A stretch of 64,000 nucleotides of DNA from contig PNJK01000004.1 in the NCBI GenBank assembly GCA_013821825.1, positions 1 to 64,000 on the forward strand, in the 5' to 3' direction. Positions 18,075 to 27,400 of this stretch are shown here, in pieces (position 1 is the first letter of the stretch; every line of letters starts with the position of its first letter). A program made the translations under genes and the position numbers. The notes beneath the pieces were generated by a model. That model made no database searches and was not told the origin of the DNA. It saw only the letters and a list, made by a program, of their open reading frames with translations. Source of the stretch: Rhodobacter sp. Lineage in GTDB: Bacteria > Pseudomonadota > Alphaproteobacteria > Rhodobacterales > Rhodobacteraceae.

Positions 18075-21000
18075 ATGAGTGACACCCCCCCGACCGCAGC
18101 CACGGACACGGCGGATATCGCCATCGTCGGCATGGCCGCCCATCTGCCCGGGGCAGCCGATATCGCGGCCTATTGGGAAAACCTGCGTGACGGAAAGTCT
18201 GCGGTCCGCCGGCTGACGGAAGAGGAGTTGCTGGCGTCCGGCGAAAACCCGGCGATGCTGCGCAACCCGGCCTATGTCCCGCATGCGGCGCTTCTGGAGG
18301 GGTTTGACCGGTTCGACGCGGATTTCTTCGGCTTTTCCCCGAAAGAGGCGGCGATCCTTGATCCTCAGCACCGTCAGTTCCTTGAGGTCGCCTGGGAGGC
18401 GCTTGAGACCGCCGGGCATCCGCCCGAACGGTTCAAGGGCCGGATCGGGGTCTTCGCGGGCTGCGGAATGGGGAGCTACTTCTACTTCAACCTCTGCTCC
18501 AACCCGGCGCTGGTGGAAAGCACAGGCATGTTCCTGTTGCGCCATACCGGCAACGACAAGGATTTCCTGTCGACGCGGGTGAGCCATGTCTTCGACCTGA
18601 AAGGGCCGAGCCTGTCGATGCAGACGGCCTGCTCGACTTCGCTGGTTGCGGTGCATTACGCGGCGCAGGCGCTGTTGACGGGTGAGTGCGACCTGGCGCT
18701 TGCCGGGGGCGTGACGATCGACCTGCCGCAGGGACGCGGCTACATCTACAAGGAGGGCGAGGTGCTGTCGCCGGACGGGGTGTGCCATGCCTTTGACCAT
18801 CGGGCGCAAGGGACGGTGTTCGGGTCGGGCGCGGGGGCGGTCTTGCTGCGGCGGCTGGACGATGCGCTGGCGGATGGCGACCATATCTGGGCGGTGATCA
18901 AGGGAAGTGCGGTCAACAACGACGGTGCGGCGAAGGCGGGTTATCTGGCGCCTTCGGTCGAAGGTCAGGCCGAGTGCATCGCGACAGCGCTGGGCGTGGC
19001 GGGCGTGCCCGCTGACACGGTGGATTATGTCGAATGCCACGGCACAGGCACCTATCTGGGCGATCCGATCGAAGTGGCGGCGCTGACCGAAGCCTTCCGC
19101 AAGACCACGGACGCCCGGGGCTTTGCCCGGATCGGCAGCGTCAAGACCAACATCGGGCATCTGGATACGGCGGCAGGGGTGGCCAGCCTGATCAAGACGA
19201 CGCTGGCCCTGCATCATGCCCAGATGCCGCCCAGTCTGAATTTCGAGGCCCCGAACCCGGCGATCGATTTCGAAGGCAGTCCGTTCAAGGTGAATGACCG
19301 GCTGACCGACTGGCCGCAGCGGACCGGGCCGCGTCGCGCCGGGGTGAACTCGCTGGGCGTGGGCGGGACGAACGCGCATGTCGTGCTTGAGGAGGCCCCG
19401 GCTGTCGCGGCTTCGGAGGCATCTGATTGGCCGTTCCAGCTGTTGACGCTGTCGGCACGCAGCGCCTCGGCACTGGGTGAGGCGTCGTCGCGTCTGGCGG
19501 CGCATTTGCGGGCGCATCCGGAACAGGATCTGGCGGATGTGGCGTTCACGCTGAAGGAAGGCCGGCGCCCGTTCGAGCATCGGCGGGTGCTGGTGGCCGG
19601 ATCGCACGAGGAAGCAGCGGCGATGCTGGAGGCGGGCGATCCGCGCCGGGTGTTCACCCAGCGGCGGGTGGGCGATGCGCCAGAGGTGGTGTTCATGTTC
19701 CCCGGTGGCGGGGCGCAGTATCCGAACATGGCGCGGGATCTGTATGAGACCGAGCCGGTCTTTGCGGAATGGATGGACCGGGGGCTGGCGGCCTTGGGGC
19801 CGATGGAGGCCGAGGTCCGCGGGCTTTGGTTGCCCGGGCCGGGTCAGGAAGCAGCAGCGGCTGAACGGTTGCGGCGGCCTTCGTTGCAACTCCCGCTGAT
19901 CCTGATCGTCGAGATCGCGCTGGCGAAGCTTTGGGAAAGCTGGGGGGTGATCCCTTCGGTGCTGATCGGGCACAGCATGGGGGAGAACGCGGCAGCCTGT
20001 GTCGCGGGCGTCATGACGCTGGAAGAGGCTGTCGGGCTGGTGCATCTGCGCGGCCAGCTGTTCGACACGGTGCCGGCGGGAGGCATGCTGTCGGTGCCGA
20101 TGTCGGAGGCGGCCCTGATGCCGTTTCTTGGTGACCTCGACATAGCGTCGGTGAACGCGCCGGAGCTGACAGTGGTGTCAGGGCCGGACGCGGGGCTGGC
20201 AGCGCTGGCGGAACGGCTTCGCGCCGAGGGCGTGGAAACCAGCCGCATCGCCATCGACATCGCGGCGCATTCGAAGATGCTGGAGCCGATCCTGGGGCGG
20301 TTCCGGGCGCATCTGGCGGGAATGCGGCTGATGCCGCCGCGCCTGCCGATCATCTCCAACCGTTCGGGTCAAGTCCTGACCGACGCCGAGGCGACCAGCC
20401 CGGACTACTGGGTTGCGCATCTGCGCGGAACGGTGCGCTTTGCCGGCGGGATGGCGACGCTGCGGCAGAAGGCCGAACGGGTCTATCTGGAGGTCGGGCC
20501 GGGGCGGGCGCTGGCGACGCTGGCGCAGGCCAACGGCGCGATGGGCGGGCAGCCGGTTCCGGCGAGCTTGCGGCATCCCGATGACACCGTGTCGGACGAC
20601 CGGCATTTCATCGCCACGCTGGGACGGCTTTGGGCCTGCGGGGCGGAACCGGACTGGAGCCAGATCTGGGGCGGGGCGCGTCGGCGGCGGGTGCCTTTGC
20701 CGACCTATCCGTTCCAGCGGTCGCGCTATTTCGTCGAGCCGGGCAAGGCTGTGGTGACGACCGAGGCCGATGTTCTGGCGAAGCGGCACGAGATGGTGGC
20801 CGACTTCGGCTACCGGATCGGTTGGCGCACGGCCCCGGCGGATTGCCCGGTGGACGTGGAAGCAGAGCTTGGCGCGCCGTTGACCTGGCTGGTCTTTGCC
20901 GATGAGGCGGGGCTGGCGCGGGCGGCGGTGCAGAAGCTCCGGGCGGCGGGACACCGGGTGATCACGGTGCATGCGGGCGACGCTTTCGCGCGGACCAGCG

Positions 21001-24000
21001 ACGATACCTATACCATAGCGGCCGAGCATGGCCGCGAGGGGTATGACGCGCTGCTTGCGGATCTTGGCCAGCGTGATCTGTCGCCAGCGCGGATCGCGCA
21101 TTTCTGGCTGGTGACGGCAGGGGAAAGCTATCGCCCCGGCGGCAGCTTCTTCCAGCGCAATCTGGAGCAGGGGTTCTGGAGCCTGTTCTTCCTTGGTCAG
21201 GCGATCGGCGAGATCGGGCTGAAACCCTTGCCGCATCTGGTTGTGCTCACCTCGGGTGCTGCACAGGTGCGGAGCGAGGCGCTGCCCTATCCCGAAAAGG
21301 CCACGGTGGCGGGGCCTGTCCGGGTGATGCCGCGCGAATTTCCGGGGCTGACGGCGGCGATGCTGGATGTGAGCCTGCCGGACGGGCGCAAGGCGATCCC
21401 GGACGAAACCGTCATGCAGGTGCTGGAGGAGATGCTGGCGACGCCTGCGAATACTGTGGCGGCGTTGCGCGGCCCACGGCGGTTCGAGGCGCGGCTTGCG
21501 CCGGCCCCGTTGCCTGAGGCGGCAGAGGTGCCCGAAGGCTCGGTCTGGGTGGTGACGGGCGGCTTCGGCGGCATTGGCGTGACCGTGGCTGAACGGCTGC
21601 TGCGGGCCCGAGGGGCGAAGGTCGCGCTGATCGGGCGGCGCCTGCCTGAGGCGGGCAGTGTGCGCGCCGGCGTGATTGCGCGGCTGGAGCGGTTGGGAAC
21701 GGTCGTGGCGCTGGCGGCGGATGTGTGCAACCCCGAGGAGATGCGCGCGGCGCTGGACCGGGTGCGGACCGAGCTGGGGCCGATCTACGGCGTGGTACAT
21801 GCCGCAGGGACGGTGGACGACGCGCCGCTTCTGGGCAAGGACCCCGGCTCGGCGGAAGCGGTGCTGTCGCCCAAGGTGCATGGGACAAAGCTTCTGGGCG
21901 CGCTGCTGCCCGATGGCAGCATCGAGCGACTGGTGCTGTTTTCGTCGACCTCGACCGTCATCGCGCCGGCGGGGCAGGCGGATTATGTCGCGGCGAACGA
22001 GTATCTGAACGCTTACGCGCGGTCCCGCGCCGGGGGGAAGACCAAGGTCACGGCGATCAACTGGGGGATCTGGTCAGGGATCGGGATGGCGGCGGATGCC
22101 GATGCTCGCCGGCAGGGCAAGGACGGGGCTGCTTCCCCCTTGCCGGGGCTGATGATCCTGGAGCGGATGAGCAAGGCCGAGGACGAGACGCGGTTTCTGT
22201 CGACGCTGACCGCCGGGCATTGGGTGATGGACGATCACCGCCTGCGCGACGGCACGGCGGTTCTGCCCGGCGCGGCCTGGCCCGAGATCGCGGCCGAGGC
22301 ACTGTCGGCAGCGGGGGCAAAGCCGGGGTTTGTCCTCAGCGACCTGACCGTGTTCCGGCCCTTGCGACTGGAAGCGGACATGCCGCGCGACCTGCGGGTG
22401 ACGCTGACGCGCGGGCGCGATGGCGGGCAGCGGCTGCAGGCCCGCGCGCTCGAGACGGCGGGTTGGGTGATGACCGCCGAGGCGGGGATTTCCCCGCTGA
22501 CGGAAAACGCGGGTGCGCTGGACCTTTCGGGGATCGCGGCGCGCTGCCCGGACCGTCAGAGCGCGCAAGGTGGGGTCAGTCTGCCATCTGCTCAGGAAGA
22601 GCGGCTGGCCTTTGGTCCGCGCTGGCAGGTGTTGCGGACGACGGCGATGGGGTCGGGCGAAGGGCTTGCCACGCTGGCCCTGCCCGCGCAGGCGGTGCGG
22701 GACGTAGAGGGATGTGCAATCCACCCGGCGCTGTTCGACATCGGCACCGGCTGGGGGTTGGCGCTGTTGCCGCCCGCTCCTGCCGGGGCGATCTGGGTGC
22801 CGGTGACGCTGGGCACGGTGCGGGTCTTCGCGCCCTTGCCAGCCGAGATCCGCAGTTGGGTGCGGCTGTCGGGAAACCCCGGGGCAGACGTGGCGAGCTT
22901 CGACGTGACGCTGACCGATGCGTCGGGGCGTGTCTTGATCGAGGTGGAGGGGATCACCTTCCGGTCGGTCGCGGCTGAGGAAGTGCTGGCGCGTCCGGCC
23001 GCTCCGGCCCCGCGCGAAGTGCTGGTGGAGGATGGGCAGCGGTCATCCTCGCCTGCCGAGCAGCGGTTGGCTCAGGCTTTGGCCGGCGGGATCCGGCCTG
23101 CCGAGGGGGCCGAGGCCTTCATGCGGGCGCTGGCGGCGGACGGCGCGCAGGTGCTGGTCTCCTCGCTGGACCTTGCGGCGCTGCTGCGGCAGAGCGCGGC
23201 GGTGCAGGCGATGCCCGAAGGCGATGGCGCGGGCTTTGCGCGGCCTGATCTGGAGACGGCTTATGTGGCGCCGCGGACAGCGGTGGAGCGGACCCTGGCC
23301 GGGTTCTGGGCGGACCTTCTTGGCGTGGCGGAAGTGGGGGTGGAGGATGACTTCTTCACCCTTGGCGGCCATTCGCTGATCGCGGTGCGTCTGTTTGCGA
23401 TGATCCGGCGGCAATGGAAGATCGACTTCCCCATTTCGGTCCTGTTCGAGGCGCCGACGATCGCGCGCTGTGCCGCGCTGATTGCCGAACGCCTTGGGCC
23501 GGAAGAGGAGGCGGCGGCTGTACCGGCGGCCAAGGCCGATCCGGCCGGGCCGCGCTTTACGCATCTGGTGGCAATGCACGGCGGCGACGGCGGGCCGAAG
23601 ACGCCGTTCTTCCTGGTGGCGGGGATGTTCGGCAATGTGCTGAACTTGCGGCACCTGGCGCATCTGCTGGGCAACGACCGGCCCTTTTACGGATTGCAGG
23701 CGCGGGGATTGTTCGGCGACGCCGCTCCGCATCTGAGCATTGAAGAGGCGGCGGCGGATTGTCTGGCGGAAATCCGGCAGGTGCAGCCCAAGGGTCCCTA
23801 TCTTCTGGGCGGTTTTTCAGGCGGCGGGCTGACCGCGTGGGAGATTGGCCGCCAGCTGCGCGCAACGGGGGAAGACGTGGCGCTGATGGTGCTGCTGGAC
23901 ACGCCGATGCCGGTGGGACCAAAGTTGACCCGTCCCGACAAGGCGATGATCAAGCTGGCAGAGCTGCGGGACGGCGGGCCGAAGTTCCTTGCGGAATGGG

Positions 24001-24416
24001 CCCGACGGCGCATCGAATGGGAACGGTCGCGCCGGGCAGTTGCCGCGCATGAGCCGGACCCGACTGTGCCCTCGTTCCACAACGCCGAGATCGAGGCGGC
24101 GTTCCGGCATGCGGTGGGTGTCTACCAGTTGGCGCCCTGGGCGGATGGCAGAGTGGTGCTCTACCGTCCGCCGCTGGACCGGCACTGGAAGGTGACGGGC
24201 GGCAAGTGGGTCAGTGCCGCGCGGGAGTATGTGTTTGCCGACAACCAATGGACTCCCTTCGCGCCGGCGCTTGAGGTGGTCGAAGTGCCAGGTGATCACG
24301 ATTCCATGGTGCTGGAACCGAATGTGCGGGTTCTTGCGGCGCGGATGCGCGGTGCCATTTCTGCGGCAGAGGAGGAACCTCTGCGCGCGTCTGATCGTAA
24401 AGTTGCTGCTGAATGA
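18075..24416 (+). CDS. Type I polyketide synthase, KS-AT-KR-DH-ACP-TE
   Basis: A 2113-aa single-module PKS. KS (about 15-440): Cys186 in TACSTSL, His322 in HGTGT, His362 in NIGHLD. AT (about 540-850): Ser634 in GHSMGE; the substrate-selecting site reads AAHS, neither HAFH nor YASH, so extender choice is open. KR (about 1155-1335): GGFGGIG at 1162, Ser1290/1291, Tyr1304; VDD and no Trp suggest B-type stereochemistry. DH-like domain (about 1380-1660): His1388 in DDHRLRDG and Asp1555 in HPALFD. ACP Ser1767 in LGGHSL. TE: Ser1915 in GGFSGGG, His2075 in GDHDSM. All catalytic residues sought are present. DH follows KR, an unusual order. The only TE of the unit is here, so this protein probably acts last. 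The NRPS starts 12 bp downstream. Confidence 0.93.
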   Translation: MSDTPPTAATDTADIAIVGMAAHLPGAADIAAYWENLRDGKSAVRRLTEEELLASGENPAMLRNPAYVPHAALLEGFDRFDADFFGFSPKEAAILDPQHRQFLEVAWEALETAGHPPERFKGRIGVFAGCGMGSYFYFNLCSNPALVESTGMFLLRHTGNDKDFLSTRVSHVFDLKGPSLSMQTACSTSLVAVHYAAQALLTGECDLALAGGVTIDLPQGRGYIYKEGEVLSPDGVCHAFDHRAQGTVFGSGAGAVLLRRLDDALADGDHIWAVIKGSAVNNDGAAKAGYLAPSVEGQAECIATALGVAGVPADTVDYVECHGTGTYLGDPIEVAALTEAFRKTTDARGFARIGSVKTNIGHLDTAAGVASLIKTTLALHHAQMPPSLNFEAPNPAIDFEGSPFKVNDRLTDWPQRTGPRRAGVNSLGVGGTNAHVVLEEAPAVAASEASDWPFQLLTLSARSASALGEASSRLAAHLRAHPEQDLADVAFTLKEGRRPFEHRRVLVAGSHEEAAAMLEAGDPRRVFTQRRVGDAPEVVFMFPGGGAQYPNMARDLYETEPVFAEWMDRGLAALGPMEAEVRGLWLPGPGQEAAAAERLRRPSLQLPLILIVEIALAKLWESWGVIPSVLIGHSMGENAAACVAGVMTLEEAVGLVHLRGQLFDTVPAGGMLSVPMSEAALMPFLGDLDIASVNAPELTVVSGPDAGLAALAERLRAEGVETSRIAIDIAAHSKMLEPILGRFRAHLAGMRLMPPRLPIISNRSGQVLTDAEATSPDYWVAHLRGTVRFAGGMATLRQKAERVYLEVGPGRALATLAQANGAMGGQPVPASLRHPDDTVSDDRHFIATLGRLWACGAEPDWSQIWGGARRRRVPLPTYPFQRSRYFVEPGKAVVTTEADVLAKRHEMVADFGYRIGWRTAPADCPVDVEAELGAPLTWLVFADEAGLARAAVQKLRAAGHRVITVHAGDAFARTSDDTYTIAAEHGREGYDALLADLGQRDLSPARIAHFWLVTAGESYRPGGSFFQRNLEQGFWSLFFLGQAIGEIGLKPLPHLVVLTSGAAQVRSEALPYPEKATVAGPVRVMPREFPGLTAAMLDVSLPDGRKAIPDETVMQVLEEMLATPANTVAALRGPRRFEARLAPAPLPEAAEVPEGSVWVVTGGFGGIGVTVAERLLRARGAKVALIGRRLPEAGSVRAGVIARLERLGTVVALAADVCNPEEMRAALDRVRTELGPIYGVVHAAGTVDDAPLLGKDPGSAEAVLSPKVHGTKLLGALLPDGSIERLVLFSSTSTVIAPAGQADYVAANEYLNAYARSRAGGKTKVTAINWGIWSGIGMAADADARRQGKDGAASPLPGLMILERMSKAEDETRFLSTLTAGHWVMDDHRLRDGTAVLPGAAWPEIAAEALSAAGAKPGFVLSDLTVFRPLRLEADMPRDLRVTLTRGRDGGQRLQARALETAGWVMTAEAGISPLTENAGALDLSGIAARCPDRQSAQGGVSLPSAQEERLAFGPRWQVLRTTAMGSGEGLATLALPAQAVRDVEGCAIHPALFDIGTGWGLALLPPAPAGAIWVPVTLGTVRVFAPLPAEIRSWVRLSGNPGADVASFDVTLTDASGRVLIEVEGITFRSVAAEEVLARPAAPAPREVLVEDGQRSSSPAEQRLAQALAGGIRPAEGAEAFMRALAADGAQVLVSSLDLAALLRQSAAVQAMPEGDGAGFARPDLETAYVAPRTAVERTLAGFWADLLGVAEVGVEDDFFTLGGHSLIAVRLFAMIRRQWKIDFPISVLFEAPTIARCAALIAERLGPEEEAAAVPAAKADPAGPRFTHLVAMHGGDGGPKTPFFLVAGMFGNVLNLRHLAHLLGNDRPFYGLQARGLFGDAAPHLSIEEAAADCLAEIRQVQPKGPYLLGGFSGGGLTAWEIGRQLRATGEDVALMVLLDTPMPVGPKLTRPDKAMIKLAELRDGGPKFLAEWARRRIEWERSRRAVAAHEPDPTVPSFHNAEIEAAFRHAVGVYQLAPWADGRVVLYRPPLDRHWKVTGGKWVSAAREYVFADNQWTPFAPALEVVEVPGDHDSMVLEPNVRVLAARMRGAISAAEEEPLRASDRKVAAE

Positions 24417-24428
24417 CCGGAGCATGAC

Positions 24429-27400
24429 ATGAACCTGACCGCCCTTCTGATCGGCAATGCAGCCCTGACGGCCGAGTGTGGAAACCGCTGGCTTGAACGT
24501 GGTCACGCCCTGGCCGCGGTGGTGACGCGAGAGCCGAAGGTGGCCGCATGGGCCGCAGGTCACGGGCTGCGGGTGGTGGCGCCGGGTGCCGGGCTGGCCG
24601 CGCGGGTGGCTGGTTTGGCGGTGGACTGGGTGCTTTCGATTGCCAACCTGTCACTGGTGCCGGATGCGGTGCTGGGGCTGGCGCGGCAGGGCGGGGTGAA
24701 CTTCCACGACGGGCCGTTGCCGGGCTATGCGGGATTGAATGCTCCGGTCTGGGCCATGCTGAACGGCGAGCGGGAGCATGGGGTGACCTGGCACCTGATG
24801 ACATCGGGGATCGACGAGGGCGAAGTTCTGGCGCGGCGCTCGTTCGAGATCGAGCCGGGGGATACGGCCTTTACCTTGAACGCCCGGTGCTTTTCGGCGG
24901 CGCTGGACAGTTTCGCCGAGGTGATTGCAGCGATGGAGGCGGGCGGGCAGCCGCGCCAGCCGCAAGGCGATGGCGCGCGGCGCGTCTGGCGGCGCGCGGA
25001 TCGGCCCCGGGCGGCGGGGCGGCTGGACTTTGGTCAACCTGCGGCGGCTGTCGCGCGGATGGTGCGGGCGCTGGACCATGGCGGCTATCGCAATCCGTTG
25101 GCGGTGCCGAAGATCGAGGCAGCTGGCCGGGTGCTGGCCGTTGGCGGGGCCGAGATCGCCGCGGGATCAGGGGCTCCGGGGACGGTGCTTTCGGCGGAAG
25201 CCCAGGGACTTCTGGTGGCCTGTGCCGAAGGTGCGGTGCGGCTGACGGGTCTTCGCGACATGAGTGGTGCGGCAGTAGCCGCGGCGGCGCTGGGGGTGAC
25301 CTGGCTTGCCTCGCCGGATGCGGCCGAGGGCGCCCGGCTGACGGATGCGCTGGTCCCTGTGGCCATGGCGGAAGAGCGGCTGCGCGGGCTGTTGCCGGCG
25401 GCGGACCCCGTGGCGATCGGCGGGACGTCGGAAGCTGCGGCGGATTGGCGTGCAGAACCATTGGCCGGGGGGCCGATTGCGCGATTGGCGCTGGCGACAC
25501 TGCGTGCCTTGGGGCGAAGCGGGGGCGATCTGGCGTATTCGGACGGGCGCGAGGCTGCAGCAGGCTATGTGCTGCCCTGGGTGCCCATGCGGCTGGAGGC
25601 GTCCGGGTCGGCGCGGGAGGCAGAGGCCCGAACAGAGCAGGCGATATCCGCGGCGCGTCTGGCGGGCGGACTTGCGGCGGATCTGGCGCTGCGCGAACCC
25701 GGTTTGGCGGACCTTTCGCCGGCAACGCTGGCGCTGAGCGAAGGGGAAGGCCCGGTCGCAGGGTCAGTAGTGACGCTTGCCTTGGGTCCGAAGCCGATGT
25801 TGTGGCACGATGCGGCACGCGTTCCCGTGGCGGAAGCCCAGGTGCTGGCAGAGCGTATCGCGCGTATCGCCGGGGCGATGGCGGCTGATCCGGCGGTGGA
25901 CCTGTCGGGGATCAGCGTCCTGTCCGAGGCGGAAGAGCGCCAGTTCGCGGATGCTCTGGCCACGGCCGCCCGTGATTTTGACCGGACGATGACGGTGCCG
26001 GTGGCAATTCTTGCGCAAGCGGCGCGGACGCCCGATGCCGTGGCGGTGATCGCGGGCGAGGCTCGGGTCAGCTATGCCGACCTGACAGCACGGGCGTCGC
26101 GGATTGCCAATGTGTTGCGCGGGATCGGGATCGGGCGGGGTGCTTTGGTGGGCCTGGCCTGCCGGCGCGGGGTGGACATGGTGGCGGGTGCCTTGGGCAT
26201 CCAGTTGGCAGGGGCGGCCTATGTGCCGATGGACCCAGCCTATCCTGCCGACCGTCTGTCGCTTTATGCCGAGGATTCGGGCTGTTCGGTGATCGTCACG
26301 GAACGCGGCGTGGCCCGCGCCCTGCCAGCAGGGCCAGAGCTTCTGCTGGTTGATGCCGATGCGCGGCTGGCCTGTGCCGGAGTGACGCCACCCGAAGCGG
26401 GGCCGGTGGCCGAGGATGCGGCCTATGTGATCTATACCTCAGGCTCGACCGGGCGACCGAAGGGCGTGGTCGTCAACCATCGCAACGTGATGAATTTCTT
26501 TGCGGGCATGGATGACGCGATCGGAACCGATCCGGGCATCTGGCTGGCGGTGACGTCGCTGTCGTTCGACATCTCGGTCTTGGAGCTGTTCTGGACGCTG
26601 ACGCGCGGATTTGCCGTGGTGGTGGCCGATGATGCGGCGCGCGTCCGACCTTCGGGCGGCAGGACGATCAGCCCGCGCAAGATGGAGTTCAGCCTCTTTT
26701 ACTGGGGCAATGACGACGGCGCCGGGCCGCGGAAGTATGAGCTGCTGCTGGAAGGGGCGAAGTTCGCGGACGCGAACGGGTTCTGCGCGGTCTGGACACC
26801 GGAGCGGCACTTTCACGCCTTTGGCGGGCCCTATCCGAACCCCTCGGTGACCGGGGCGGCGGTGGCGGCGGTCACAAGGAATATCGGCGTGCGGGCGGGA
26901 AGTTGCGTGGCCCCCTTGCACCATCCGGCGCGGATCGCCGAGGAATGGGCGGTGATCGACAACCTGACCAACGGGCGCGCCGGGCTGGCCATCGCCTCGG
27001 GCTGGCAGCCGGATGATTTCGTGCTGCGGCCGGAAAACACGCCGCCCGCGAACCGGCAGGCGATGCTGGACACGATTGGGGTCTTGCGGCGGTTGTGGCG
27101 TGGCGAAGAGGTCGGTTTCCCGCGCAAGGACGGGACCATGCATCCGGTGGTGACCCAGCCGCGCCCGGTGTCGAAAGAGTTGTCGGTCTGGGTCACCACT
27201 GCCGGTAACCCCGAAACCTGGCGCGATGCGGGGCGGCTGGGGGCGAATGTGCTGACGCATCTTCTGGGCCAGTCGGTCGCGGAGGTGGGCGAAAAGACGA
27301 AGATCTACCGCGCGGCGCTGGCCGAGGCGGGGCATGATCCGGCGGCCTTCAAGGTGACGCTCATGCTGCACACCTATCTGGCCGATGATCGGGAAACGGC

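Noticed and set aside
18045..21881. Very long open frames antisense to the PKS gene (more than 500 codons each)
   Set aside because: They mirror the PKS reading frame in high-GC DNA, have Arg/Pro/Gln-biased composition and no recognisable domains. The plus-strand PKS has intact catalytic motifs.
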